A stretch of 64,000 nucleotides of DNA from Gp6-AA40 sp035496255. GTDB lineage: Bacteria > Acidobacteriota > Vicinamibacteria > Vicinamibacterales > UBA2999. This document shows positions 1-8,101 of this stretch, in pieces (the first letter of the stretch is position 1; every line of letters starts with the position of its first letter). The notes below the pieces were generated by a model. That model saw only the letters and a program-made list of their open reading frames with translations. It had not been told where the DNA came from and did not search any database. Location: the NCBI GenBank assembly GCA_035496255.1, contig DATJEU010000033.1, forward strand, positions 97,621 to 161,620, given 5' to 3'. A program made the translations under genes and the position numbers.

Positions 1-894
1 CTCGACGATGGCGTCGCCTTCGGCGTTGGGGTCGAGTACCGTCGTCGCGCCGATCTTCAGCGCGAACTCGCGGCGGTACTTCACCGGATCGATCGCGATC
101 ACCTGCGTCGCACCGGCGACGCGTCCCGCCTGTATCGCGCCGACGCCGACCGGCCCGCAGCCGAACACGCACACGTCAGAGCCAGCCTCGAAGCGCATCA
201 GGCTGTGACCGGCAGCGAAGCCCGACGCGAGCTGATCGCCGAGCAGCGTCAACTCCTGCGCCGGCAGGTCGCTGAACACCGGGACGCAATACTCCTCGAA
301 GATCGCCATGATCTCCGAGAAGCTCCCGATCCCGGCTTCGGCGTAGACCGGCGTCCCGTCAGCCATGTCGGCAAACGCGGGAAAGGCGTCGCCGCCGAAG
401 GTGTACTGACAGTAGTCCGGCCGGCCGTGCAGGCACTGATAGCACTGACCGCATTGCGACGTGCCCGCGACAATGACGCGATCGCCAACCTGCACGCGCT
501 TGACCAGCGGACCGATCGCCTCGACAACGCCGAAGCCGGCGTGATTGGGAATGGTGGCGCGCTGCGTGTTGTTGGTGCCGAGTGCGGCGCGCGTGCTCGT
601 GTAGCACGGCGCCGTCGCCAGACTGCGAACGACCACCTGACGTGGATCGATCGCGCGCAGGCGCATGGTTTCGACCGACGCGCCGGTACCGTGGCGAACG
701 AAGCCGCGGAAGGAGCGGCCAGTCTGCGTCCCGGCCGTGATGGCCGGCGCCTGGCCGGCTATCGACTGCCCGCCCGCGAGAGCGGCGGCACCGCCGGCCA
801 CGGCCGCAGCGCCGCGGCGAATGACCGCGCGTCGCGACACGCCGGGTCCGCTTCGTGGATCCCGGACCCCGTCCCGTCGCGATCGTTGCGCCAT
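1..894 (-). CDS. Tat-exported zinc-dependent alcohol dehydrogenase, C-terminus cut off by window edge
   Basis: Reading the minus strand from an ATG at 894 gives 297 residues with no stop before the window edge, so the gene is 3'-truncated here. Residues 21-45 form a twin-arginine-like signal (SRRAVIRRG, then an Ala/Gly-rich hydrophobic run). The enzyme is a medium-chain dehydrogenase: a catalytic-zinc Cys near residue 97 (TAPCYTS), a His near 118 (PNHAGFG), the structural-zinc cluster CGQCYQC plus a fourth Cys around residues 148-162, and the nucleotide-binding GCGPVGVGA at about 246. It would oxidise an alcohol or reduce an aldehyde with NAD(P), probably in the periplasm if the signal works; an exported NAD enzyme is odd. 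It begins 4 bases after the dioxygenase gene, so the two are probably co-transcribed. Substrate is unknown. Confidence 0.82.
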   Translation of the reverse strand, partial: MAQRSRRDGVRDPRSGPGVSRRAVIRRGAAAVAGGAAALAGGQSIAGQAPAITAGTQTGRSFRGFVRHGTGASVETMRLRAIDPRQVVVRSLATAPCYTSTRAALGTNNTQRATIPNHAGFGVVEAIGPLVKRVQVGDRVIVAGTSQCGQCYQCLHGRPDYCQYTFGGDAFPAFADMADGTPVYAEAGIGSFSEIMAIFEEYCVPVFSDLPAQELTLLGDQLASGFAAGHSLMRFEAGSDVCVFGCGPVGVGAIQAGRVAGATQVIAIDPVKYRREFALKIGATTVLDPNAEGDAIVE

Positions 895-898
895 CGAT

Positions 899-1987
899 CT
901 ACTTCTTGTCGCCGAACTTGGCCTTGTAGTGCGAAAGCGGCACCGCCGGCTCGGGAACCGAGCCTGATTTCTGTCCCGCCTGTGCCGCGGCTACCGCGGC
1001 CGGCGCGGCTGGCTGTCCGGCCTTCGGCCGGTTCTCTTCCGGAACGGTGATCGGCTCGAGCTGCGCGACGATCGTCTGGCGCTGATCCTCGTACCACGGC
1101 GGCAGGTGCAGCTTGGTGCCGAGTTCTTCAGGCGATTCATCGAGGAAGAAGCCGCCGGGCACGTTCGACGTGCACTCGACCAGAATGCCACCGGGCGAGC
1201 GCGTGTACATCGAGTGGAAGTAGAAGCGGTCCTTGATCTCCGAGCAGTCCGTGAACCCGAGCTCTTCGTACCACGCCTTCTGCTTCGCCATCGCAGCGTC
1301 AGTGTCGAGGTTGAACGCGATGTGATGGGCCGTGCCGGCGCCGAAGCCCCAACTGCCCGGCGCGCGATCGGGCTCGTGGTGCAGATCGATGTAGCGCCCC
1401 TGACCGGTCCCAGGCACCGCGAACCGATGATAGGGACCATCGACACCCAGCTTCTTGAAGCCGAGGGCGTCGGTGAAGAACGTTTCCTGGTCGCGAACGT
1501 CACGCACCGACAGCACCGCACCGAGGAACCCGTGCGTCGCCACATCAGCGCTGATTTCCTTCGTCGTCCATCCCTTGCGATGGTCGTCAGGCGTTTCCAC
1601 GACTTCGAACAGCAGACCCGCCGGATGGCGGAAGCGGATGTACTTCTGCGAGAAGCGCTCCTGGATGCCGCTGTGCTCGATCTTGTGACGTTCGAGGTGG
1701 TCCTTCCAGAAGCCGATCGTTCCCGGGGTGACGGTGTAGCTCGTCGCCGACAACTGGCCCGATCCCGCGCGTCCGGGTTTGCGGCTGTAGGGGAACGAGG
1801 TCGCCACCGACCCGAGCTCGACGTCCGCGTTGGCGTAATACAGGTGGTAGATGGGGATGCTGCCGTCCATCAGCACGGTCTGCTTGACCATGCGCTGGCC
1901 GAGCACCTTCGTGAAGAAGTCGACGTCCTCCTGGGCTCCACCGACACACAGGGTGATGTGGTGTACGCCCTTGACCAGGCTTTCCAT
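899..1987 (-). CDS. Ring-cleaving dioxygenase, VOC (glyoxalase) superfamily, MhqO/CatE-like
   Basis: A 362-residue protein with two vicinal-oxygen-chelate halves. The first opens with GVHHITLCVGG, giving the usual metal-binding His at residues 9-10; the second half, starting near residue 150, carries HHIAFNLD. Such proteins use Fe(II) or Mn(II) to open catechol- or hydroquinone-type rings and are cytoplasmic. The C-terminal 60 residues are Ala/Pro-rich and look disordered. The gene lies between a DoxX gene (2252-2653) and the exported dehydrogenase. The DoxX plus ring-cleaving dioxygenase pairing matches the CatD-CatE arrangement that protects Bacillus from catechols and quinones. The family is clear; the physiological substrate is inferred. 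Confidence 0.85.
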   Translation of the reverse strand: MESLVKGVHHITLCVGGAQEDVDFFTKVLGQRMVKQTVLMDGSIPIYHLYYANADVELGSVATSFPYSRKPGRAGSGQLSATSYTVTPGTIGFWKDHLERHKIEHSGIQERFSQKYIRFRHPAGLLFEVVETPDDHRKGWTTKEISADVATHGFLGAVLSVRDVRDQETFFTDALGFKKLGVDGPYHRFAVPGTGQGRYIDLHHEPDRAPGSWGFGAGTAHHIAFNLDTDAAMAKQKAWYEELGFTDCSEIKDRFYFHSMYTRSPGGILVECTSNVPGGFFLDESPEELGTKLHLPPWYEDQRQTIVAQLEPITVPEENRPKAGQPAAPAAVAAAQAGQKSGSVPEPAVPLSHYKAKFGDKK

Positions 1988-2130
1988 GTGAGTCTCTCCC
2001 GGCGGGAACCGCTTCCGGTCACGGCCAGCAGTGTGGCGCGACCCCCTCGCGAATTCCGCCCTGCTGTTCTATGCCTCCGCCGAAGCGGGGGCGGTGAAGA
2101 AATTCAAAGCAGCGCCCACGATACACGAAT

Positions 2131-2242
2131 GCGAGACGGGGGTGCGACACGAAGGTGCGAGACGGGGGGTGCGAGACGGGGGTGCGAGACCGGGGTGCAA
2201 GGCAGAGGTTCGCACCGCCGTCTCGCACCTTCGTCTCGCACC
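2131..2242. repeat. Word-repeat hairpin, family A (GGTGCGAGACGGG)
   Basis: Four or five imperfect tandem copies of a 13-14 base word around GGTGCGAGACGGG run from 2131 to about 2200. The inverse words (CGTCTCGCACC, twice) follow at 2218-2242, so the whole unit can fold as a long imperfect hairpin. It occupies much of the 264-base gap between the DoxX gene and the dioxygenase start and sits in their probable joint transcript. Confidence 0.8.
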
Positions 2243-2251
2243 AACAGGTCT

Positions 2252-2653
2252 TCAGAGGGAATAGGGCCACGGGCGCGGCAACGCCAGCAGCATCAGCGCC
2301 GCGCCGAGGAGCGCCATGTTCTTCTGGAAGTTGACGAAGTCCGCCATCCGCGCGTTGGCGTCGGCGGCGCGCCAGTAGTCGTGCATCTTTGGTGTGACGA
2401 CGGCGAGGAAGAGCGCCGCCATCAGCAGCCCGATGCCGGCGTGGAAGCCGGTGATGATGGTCGCTCCGGCAATGAGCAACCACGCGCCTGACGCCAGAAT
2501 CGATGCGCTTGCTGCCGGTACACCCTTGAACTGGGCGTAACCAACCATCGCGGCGCGGCTGGTGAAGTGGTTGATGCCGTTGTACAGAAACAACCCGCCG
2601 AACAGGACCCGGCCAATCAGCAGCAGGATCGGACTGATCTCCATCAAGGTCAT
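2252..2653 (-). CDS. DoxX-family integral membrane protein
   Basis: The 133-residue product has four predicted hydrophobic segments and the DoxX signature: an N-terminal helix with GRVLFGGLFLYNGINHF, a middle GYAQFKGVP stretch and a C-terminal VTPKMHDYWR. DoxX proteins are small quinone-linked or redox-associated inner-membrane proteins; several, such as CatD of Bacillus, are encoded beside ring-cleaving dioxygenases. Here it is the first gene of the minus-strand group DoxX, dioxygenase, exported dehydrogenase, and it starts 54 bases from the divergent IclR regulator gene, so regulation by that protein is likely. Family assignment is good; the biochemical role is not established. Confidence 0.85.
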   Translation of the reverse strand: MTLMEISPILLLIGRVLFGGLFLYNGINHFTSRAAMVGYAQFKGVPAASASILASGAWLLIAGATIITGFHAGIGLLMAALFLAVVTPKMHDYWRAADANARMADFVNFQKNMALLGAALMLLALPRPWPYSL

Positions 2654-2668
2654 GTCTCGCGCTCCATG

Positions 2669-2697
2669 TTGTCAATCGAACGTAAAGTACCGATAAT
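2669..2697 (+). promoter_or_regulatory. Sigma70-type promoter of the IclR gene
   Basis: TTGTCA at 2669-2674 and GATAAT at 2692-2697 are separated by 17 bases. Initiation would fall near 2704, only a few bases before the ATG at 2708, which implies an almost leaderless transcript. Confidence 0.55.
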
Positions 2698-2701
2698 CCC
2701 G

Positions 2702-2716
2702 TTTCGCATGGCGAAA
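2702..2716. promoter_or_regulatory. 15-bp palindrome at the IclR start codon, candidate operator
   Basis: TTTCGCATGGCGAAA is a near-perfect palindrome that contains the ATG and overlaps the predicted transcription start. Flanking CCC and GGG extend the symmetry. IclR-family repressors bind short palindromes and often autoregulate. A 14-of-15 match lies at 16383-16397 in the leader of the second TonB receptor gene. Confidence 0.5.
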
Positions 2717-3535
2717 AACGGGTCCCAGGAATTCGTTGCCTCGCTCGAGCGCGGTCTGCGGGTTCTGCAGTCGTTCTCGCGCGAGCACGCCCAGATGACG
2801 CTCAGCGAAGTGGCCGCCCAGACCAAACTGAGCGCCGCCACCGTCCGGCGGTCGCTGCACACCCTCGAAAGCCTCGGCTACATCGGCCGCAGCGGCCGCC
2901 GCTTCCTGCTCCGTCCGAAGATGCTCGGCCTGACCGCCGGCTACCTCAGTGCGATCAACGCCGAAGTCGTCCTCCAGCCGTTCGTGCAGGAAGTCGTGAA
3001 CGAGGTCGGCGGCAGTTCGTCCGTCACCGTCCTCGACGACCTCGACATCGTCTACCTGGCACACGCGTCCCAGAACCGGGCGATCCGCCTGACCGCCGGC
3101 GCCGGCGCCCGCTACCCGGCCTACGCCACCTCGATGGGCCGGGTACTGCTGGCCAACCAGCCGAAGAGCACCATCGACCACTATTTCGCGCGCGTGCACT
3201 TGAGGAAGCTGACAGAGCATACCGAAACCAACCCCACTGTGCTGCGGCGAATTCTCAAGGTGGTGCGCGAGAAGCAGTTCGCCACCGTGCAGGACGAACT
3301 CGATTACGGGCTGGTGAGCATCGCCCTGCCCATCTGCAGTCCCTCCGGACAGGTGGTCGCGGCCGCCAACTGCTCGGACGTGTCCAACCGGTTCAACAAG
3401 CAGGCGTTAATCGACAAACGGCTGCCGACGCTGCGCCGGGCGGTGCGGCGAATCGAGACCATGCTGGTGCAGTTCCCCGAGTTGTCGGCGTCGGTGACCT
3501 TCGATCAGCCCGGACGGCTGCCGATGGCGAGGTAG
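2708..3535 (+). CDS. IclR-family transcriptional regulator (PcaR/PcaU/PobR type)
   Basis: From ATG 2708 the product is 275 residues. Residues 8-70 form the IclR winged helix (VASLERGLRVLQSF, LSEVAAQTKLSAATVRRSLHTLESLGYI); residues 80-260 are the effector-binding domain with the typical MGRVLLA motif and a late DYGLVSIALPI segment. The sequence is closest in style to the aromatic-acid regulators PcaR, PcaU and PobR. ATG 2708 was chosen because upstream in-frame codons run into the promoter and the family normally begins a few residues before VASLERG. It is divergent from the DoxX-dioxygenase group and probably controls it. It was not possible to predict the effector. Confidence 0.88.
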   Translation: MAKNGSQEFVASLERGLRVLQSFSREHAQMTLSEVAAQTKLSAATVRRSLHTLESLGYIGRSGRRFLLRPKMLGLTAGYLSAINAEVVLQPFVQEVVNEVGGSSSVTVLDDLDIVYLAHASQNRAIRLTAGAGARYPAYATSMGRVLLANQPKSTIDHYFARVHLRKLTEHTETNPTVLRRILKVVREKQFATVQDELDYGLVSIALPICSPSGQVVAAANCSDVSNRFNKQALIDKRLPTLRRAVRRIETMLVQFPELSASVTFDQPGRLPMAR

Positions 3536-3553
3536 AGGGCGGGGTGAGATAGG

Positions 3554-4327
3554 ATGCGCGATATGGCGAGACCCGCAGGAGCGGTACACGGCTTGGATCG
3601 GCGCGGCGAGGATTCACAGATCGCCCGCGCCTTCATCGGCGTTCGCGACCTGCTGCTGCGCGGCGACTTCGGCCGCGGCGAACGCATCTCCGAGCTGCCG
3701 CTGGTGGCGCGGCTCGGCGTATCCCGAACCCCGATTCGCCTCGCGCTCGAGCGGCTCGCCCACATGGGCCTGCTCGATGCCGGCGTCACCGGCGGGTTCA
3801 CGGTCCGCGAGTTCTCGCTGTCCGAGGTGCTCGACGCGATCGAGGTCCGAGGCGTGCTCGAAGGCACCGCGGCGCGGCTCGCCGCGGAGCGTCTCTCGAA
3901 TGACAGCGAGCTCGCCGCGCTGCGTCGCCACTGCGCGGGCATGGAACGGATGGAGCGGCTGACCATCGACTCGTTCTCCGAATACATGGATCTGAACGAG
4001 GCGTTCCACTCCGCGGTGATGGATCTGGCGAAGAGCCCGATGCTCCGGCGCAACCTCGAACAGGTGATTCAACTGCCGTTCGCGTCGCCGAGTGCGATGG
4101 TGTTCCCCACGTCGGTACTGGCACGATCGCAGGAGCTCTTCTCGATCGCCAACGAGCATCACCACGCGCTGGTCGAAGCCATTGCCGCGCATCAGGGCAC
4201 GCGCGCCGAAAGCCTGGCGCGCGAACACGCCTTCGTCGGCAGCCGCGCCCTGGAGCTTGCGCTGTCCGACAACAACGCCCTCAAGCGCGTGCCCGGCGGC
4301 TCACTCATCAACGTGTCCCTACGCTGA
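3554..4327 (+). CDS. GntR-family regulator with FCD effector domain
   Basis: 257 residues. An N-terminal winged helix (residues about 22-85: IARAFIGVRDLLLRGDFGRG, then ISELPLVARLGVSRTPIRLA) is followed by an all-helical FCD domain with EVRGVLEGTAARLAAERL. The FCD metal-binding set appears to be present (an N/D near LNEAFHSAV and a later HHALVEAI and EHAF). FadR-type regulators of this kind usually sense an organic acid. The gene follows the IclR gene by 18 bases on the same strand, so the two may share a transcript. No target can be named. Confidence 0.85.
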   Translation: MRDMARPAGAVHGLDRRGEDSQIARAFIGVRDLLLRGDFGRGERISELPLVARLGVSRTPIRLALERLAHMGLLDAGVTGGFTVREFSLSEVLDAIEVRGVLEGTAARLAAERLSNDSELAALRRHCAGMERMERLTIDSFSEYMDLNEAFHSAVMDLAKSPMLRRNLEQVIQLPFASPSAMVFPTSVLARSQELFSIANEHHHALVEAIAAHQGTRAESLAREHAFVGSRALELALSDNNALKRVPGGSLINVSLR

Positions 4328-4340
4328 AGCGTTCAGGCTT

Positions 4341-4474
4341 CTGGATTCTCGCTTCCCGGTTCGTGTTCAAGTTCGGATCGAGCACAGCCGCGACTCCTCA
4401 CGATCCGAACATGAAACTTGAACACGAACTGAGAACACCAACTCAGAACACGAACTCAGAACAGAGAACCCGGA
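4341..4474. repeat. Word-repeat hairpin, family B (CTTGAACACGAACT)
   Basis: The sequence at 4358-4380 (ending GTTCAAGTTCGGATCG) pairs with 4401-4429 (CGATCCGAACATGAAACTTG onward) around a 20-base loop. Tandem words of the type GAACACGAACTCA follow to 4474. The element fills most of the gap between the convergent GntR and glycosyltransferase genes and could act as a bidirectional terminator. Confidence 0.75.
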
Positions 4475-4484
4475 AGGCCGAACT

Positions 4485-6809
4485 CTATTCGACTCTCACC
4501 TCGAACACCCGCAGCCCCAACCGCCTCGCGTCGGTGGTCCCCTCCGCCTGTCCAGGCAGGTAGACCTTGTCGGTCTCGATCGTGACGCGGCCGCCGCTCG
4601 CCGCCAGCGCGTCGCCGGGCACCGTCACGTCCCAAATGAAGTCCTCGCCGCGATGGAACGTCTGAAGCACGGCGAGCTCGCGATCGCCGGCGCGCATGCG
4701 GACGGTCGGCGGTGCGTCGAAGTACTTCAGCGGCGACTCGCCTCGCAGCGAGATCCGCACCCCTCCGGGCGCGAAGATCCGCAGCGTGGCCTTGTCGCCG
4801 GTCCACCGCCACGCCAGGCCCCTGGCATTGTCGTACTCGGCCTCCTGCCAGCCTTCGCCGAAACCGAACATCACCGTCTTCAGGTCCTGGAGGTCGAACT
4901 GCTCCACCGCGACGTCCGGTGTCCTGACACCCGCCGGTTCAGCGCGCGCGGTGATCGTGAGCGCCGCGTAGTTTCCGGTGCCCGCCGGAATCCCGTGCGG
5001 CAGCGAGACGACGTGAAAGAAATTGATGCCGTCCTTCGCGGGATCGAGCCGCCAGGTATCGACCACTTGCCCGTCGATCGCCATCTCGAAGATCGACGGC
5101 GGATCCGTGGCGCGGCCGAGATCACGTCCGGCGACGATTGCCTGCAGCGGATCTGAACGCCGGCGCACCCACGCGCTGATCGGGTGCTGCGGCAACCGCT
5201 TTCCCGCCGCACGGGCGACACCGGCGGTCTCGGGCGTCAGCTCCCATCCTTCGCCGGCAAACCAGCCGGGCGCGTTGAAGCGATACCAATCTGCCGCCAT
5301 CGGCCGGCTTCCCATGAATGCCGGATCCGCCGCCATCCTCCAGCGATATTCGACCGGTGCCACGCGCACCTGCGGATCGATCAGCGCCAGATCGGTTCGC
5401 GATGGATCAGCCAGGAACCAGACGACGTCCCGGCCACCTTTCAACCAGTAATCCTCGAGCGCCAGCCATTCGTACGTCCGCCTGGGCTCGACGATCGGCA
5501 GCATGGTCGGCGCGGCCTGCAGCGGACGCCGCAACGCGTAGTGCGCGAACACCGCGGCCGGCTGGCTGCCGGCGCGCTCGACCATCGACGTCATGTCCGC
5601 GATCGCGCGAAACGCCGGATGCGCTTCGCTCGCGTAGGCGCCGGTCGCCGGCAATGCCACCCACAGCAAAGCCACGACGAGGACGCCGCTCGCCATCCGG
5701 GCAGTGTGCCGCCCGGCATGGCGCACCGGTACCACCAGGAGTCGAGCCGCGGGATACACCATCGCCGGCACAAGCGGCGTCGCGTAGCGCAGGTTCCCGG
5801 TCTCCTGGAACAGCAGATGGAACACCGCGTACGGCACGAACGCCATCGCCAGCAACACCAGCGCACGCCGATCGAACAGGAACAGCCAGATCGTCCCGGC
5901 GATGGCGATCGTCAGGACGACGGCCGCGAGCGTCACCGAGCCGAACGGCAGTACGACGCTGTCGTACAGCGCGAACGCGATCGCTTTCGGGGCGGGATGC
6001 GCCCACAGCATGTTCACCCAGGAAAAATCTTCGTCGGCCTGATTACCGAGCGCGTGCACATAACCGCCGACACCGCCACTCGCGACGAGCAGCGGCACCG
6101 CCCACGCGAGGCAGACGACGAGGAACACGGCTGCGGCACGCAGTAGTGGGCCGCGCTGCCGTCTGTGCACGACCAACGCGTACGCAAACAGCGGCAGCGT
6201 CAGCGGCCAGGTCTGCGCACGAGTCCCGAGCGCCACGCCAACAGCCACCGCGGCCCACACGAGACCGCGCGGATCGCGCATGGCTCGAAGCGACAACGCC
6301 TGGCCCGCGAGCGCCAACCCGAGGCCGAGCATGTCGCTCATCGGTCGCAGTCCCGTCAGCCAGACCAACGGCGTAGCCGCAACGATCGCGGCGCCGCACA
6401 GGCCGGTTTCACTCGCCTCCGCTCCATCGCCCGTCACCTCGCGGAACAGGACGCCGATCGCGATGATCGCGATCGTCCCGCCGATCGCCGACCAGATCGC
6501 CAGTGCCAGCGCGTCGGCGCGCATGTACGCCAGCCCGGGCGCGAACAGGTGAATCAGCGCGAGGGCGATGCGGCCGGCCGCAATGAAGACCGGATATCCG
6601 GGCGGATGCGGCTGATGCAGACCGGGATCGAAGTGATGGAGTCCGAGCGCGAAGTTGATCGAGTCGATGTCTTCGAGCGAAGGCGCAAGAAAAGGGAGGT
6701 GCAGCGCCAGCCAGGCCACCGCCACGACGTAGGTGAGCCGCGGCAATCGCTCGGGACCGCGCTCCGCCACTCCCGTCCTACTGGATGGGGCGGAGTCGGA
6801 GACCTTCAT
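4485..6809 (-). CDS. Polytopic membrane glycosyltransferase, GT39/ArnT-like
   Basis: A 774-residue protein whose first 400 residues hold about ten transmembrane helices. The first extracytoplasmic loop begins with the acidic SLEDIDSINFALGLHHFDPG segment, and the phrase HPPGYPVFIAAGR is typical of dolichyl- or undecaprenyl-phosphate sugar transferases (GT-C fold, catalytic acidic residue in loop 1). The C-terminal 350 residues are a soluble, probably periplasmic, domain. The expected role is transfer of a sugar from a lipid phosphate carrier onto an envelope acceptor; donor and acceptor are unknown. It overlaps the 3' end of the upstream larE-like gene by 32 bases, so translation may be coupled. 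Confidence 0.72.
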   Translation of the reverse strand: MKVSDSAPSSRTGVAERGPERLPRLTYVVAVAWLALHLPFLAPSLEDIDSINFALGLHHFDPGLHQPHPPGYPVFIAAGRIALALIHLFAPGLAYMRADALALAIWSAIGGTIAIIAIGVLFREVTGDGAEASETGLCGAAIVAATPLVWLTGLRPMSDMLGLGLALAGQALSLRAMRDPRGLVWAAVAVGVALGTRAQTWPLTLPLFAYALVVHRRQRGPLLRAAAVFLVVCLAWAVPLLVASGGVGGYVHALGNQADEDFSWVNMLWAHPAPKAIAFALYDSVVLPFGSVTLAAVVLTIAIAGTIWLFLFDRRALVLLAMAFVPYAVFHLLFQETGNLRYATPLVPAMVYPAARLLVVPVRHAGRHTARMASGVLVVALLWVALPATGAYASEAHPAFRAIADMTSMVERAGSQPAAVFAHYALRRPLQAAPTMLPIVEPRRTYEWLALEDYWLKGGRDVVWFLADPSRTDLALIDPQVRVAPVEYRWRMAADPAFMGSRPMAADWYRFNAPGWFAGEGWELTPETAGVARAAGKRLPQHPISAWVRRRSDPLQAIVAGRDLGRATDPPSIFEMAIDGQVVDTWRLDPAKDGINFFHVVSLPHGIPAGTGNYAALTITARAEPAGVRTPDVAVEQFDLQDLKTVMFGFGEGWQEAEYDNARGLAWRWTGDKATLRIFAPGGVRISLRGESPLKYFDAPPTVRMRAGDRELAVLQTFHRGEDFIWDVTVPGDALAASGGRVTIETDKVYLPGQAEGTTDARRLGLRVFEVRVE

Positions 6810-7629
6810 TCAGGCTGCCCATGCGGTACCCCTGGAGGTCTATCGTCACGTGCCCGTAGCCGACCGCTTTGAGTTCGCGCACCAGGCGATCGCGGGTCGC
6901 GGTCTCAAGCGCATGAGCCAGTTCGTCCTGTCCGATCTCGAGGCGGGCCAGTGGCGCCGCATGTGCGCCGCCATGCTCAGCAGCCTGTTCATGGTGACGG
7001 ACCCGGCACACGCGAAACCCGAGATCGCGCAGCACGTCTTCGGCGCGCTCGATCATCCGCAGCCGCTCGACGGTCACCTCCGTGTGATAGGGAATGCGCG
7101 ACGACAGGCACGCCGATGCCGGTTCGTCCCACGTCGGCAGGCCAGCACGCTGCGAGAGTTCACGGATCTCCGCCTTGGTCAGGCCGACCTCGTCGAGCGG
7201 ACTGCGCACGCCGAACTCGCGCGCCGCCTGGCGGCCCGGCCGGTAGTCGCCGCGATCGTCGGCGTTGCTGCCGTCGGCGATCGCGTCGAATTCGCGATCG
7301 CGCGCTACCGTCGTCAGCACCGAATAGAGCTCGTGCTTGCAGTAGTAGCAGCGGTTGACCGGATTCGCGCGGTACTCGGGGCGCTCCATCTCGCCGGTGC
7401 GGATGATCTCGTGTCGCAGGTTGAAGTCGCGCGCCAGGCGCAGCGCCATCTGACGATGGTGATCGGGATAACTGGGACTGTCGGCGGTGATGCAAAGCGC
7501 GGCGGGACCGAGCACGTCAGTCGCCACCCAGGCGAGATAGGCACTGTCCACGCCGCCGCTGAACGCGACAATCAGGGAGTCGAAGGTGGAGATCAGCTCG
7601 CGGAGCTGAAGCTCCCGGAGCTCGCCCAT
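6778..7629 (-). CDS. larE: LarE-type ATP-dependent sacrificial sulfur transferase
   Basis: Starting at ATG 7629 the product has 283 residues. It has a PP-loop pyrophosphatase motif (FSGGVDSAY, residues 23-31), the family signature NPVNRCYYCKHELY near residue 100, and PASACLSSRIPYHTE with the cysteine region that serves as sulfur donor in characterised LarE. LarE supplies sulfur for the nickel-pincer nucleotide of lactate racemase; it normally works with LarB and LarC, neither of which is in the window. A longer in-frame extension upstream is Lys/Thr-rich only because it reads through the acidic-protein gene in another frame. The start lies one base after the stop of that gene, an arrangement that suggests coupled translation. 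Confidence 0.8.
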   Translation of the reverse strand: MGELRELQLRELISTFDSLIVAFSGGVDSAYLAWVATDVLGPAALCITADSPSYPDHHRQMALRLARDFNLRHEIIRTGEMERPEYRANPVNRCYYCKHELYSVLTTVARDREFDAIADGSNADDRGDYRPGRQAAREFGVRSPLDEVGLTKAEIRELSQRAGLPTWDEPASACLSSRIPYHTEVTVERLRMIERAEDVLRDLGFRVCRVRHHEQAAEHGGAHAAPLARLEIGQDELAHALETATRDRLVRELKAVGYGHVTIDLQGYRMGSLNEGLRLRPIQ

Positions 7630-7630
7630 G

Positions 7631-7885
7631 CTACTCGTCGAGGTCTTCTTCCTCTTCGGCGTCGTCGTCCTCATCGTCCTCGAGGTCGTCGTCGTCTTCT
7701 TCTTCTTCTTCTTCCTCGTCGTCCTCGTCTTCATCGAGGGCGTCGTCGTCCTCGTCGGCAAAATCGACTTCGTCGGCCCCCGTCACGACGAGCGTCTTGC
7801 CACACTCGGGACAACTGAGGGTATCTCCCTCTTCCATGTCCTCGGTGTTGACTTCGTCGTATTCACACTCAGGGCAGGTCGCCAT
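7631..7885 (-). CDS. Small zinc-ribbon protein with polyacidic tail, LysW-like N-terminus
   Basis: 84 residues from ATG 7885 (an alternative ATG at 7897 would add four). Residues 1-35 form a zinc ribbon: CPECEYDEV, then CPECGKTLVV, spaced as in the LysW/ArgW amino-group carrier proteins. From residue 38 to the end about 39 of 47 residues are Asp or Glu. The last residue is Glu, as in LysW, but the LysW terminal motif EDWGE is absent. The gene is directly upstream of larE (one base apart). The base composition of the tail (GAC/GAG/GAA runs) creates spurious hydrophobic and basic reading frames on the other frames. Function is unknown; a carrier, metal-binding or partner role for the sulfur transferase are all possible. 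Confidence 0.75.
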   Translation of the reverse strand: MATCPECEYDEVNTEDMEEGDTLSCPECGKTLVVTGADEVDFADEDDDALDEDEDDEEEEEEEDDDDLEDDEDDDAEEEEDLDE

Positions 7886-8088
7886 ACGGGTCTCCATGCG
7901 CGTCACGGTCCCTGGCGGGCACGCCTGCGCGCCGGGGTGTCTCCTGGCGGGATTTTGGCGCCTCAGCACCGGATTCCGCGCCCGAAACAAGCGGGAATTA
8001 TAGTCCACCGGACACGATCGGCGCCGCTGGCCTGCACGATCGGGGCCGCGACTGCAATTCAAGTGTAACGTTAGGTCAAGAGACAGCC

Positions 8089-8101
8089 GATAATTTCCGC
8101 G
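8089..8101 (+). promoter_or_regulatory. Possible -10 element for a leaderless start of the receiver-PilZ gene
   Basis: GATAAT at 8089-8094 lies 7 bases upstream of the ATG at 8102, and no ribosome-binding sequence is visible between them. Transcription would start almost at the initiation codon. No convincing -35 box is present. Confidence 0.35.

Noticed and set aside
2131..2242. CRISPR array
   Set aside because: The tandem words have no constant-length spacers, they invert within the element, and no cas gene is in the window. The same applies to the other word repeats.
2654..2707. Minus-strand promoter for the DoxX gene group
   Set aside because: The only good boxes in this 54-base gap face the IclR gene; no pair with proper spacing was found on the minus strand.
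7630..7761. Lys/Thr/Arg-rich N-terminal extension of LarE
   Set aside because: It is the polyacidic gene read in another frame; LarE proteins start near GELREL.
7628..8068. Plus-strand frame with a long Val/Phe/Leu-rich hydrophobic stretch
   Set aside because: It is the antisense of the polyacidic tail; GAC/GAG runs read backwards give Val, Phe and Leu.
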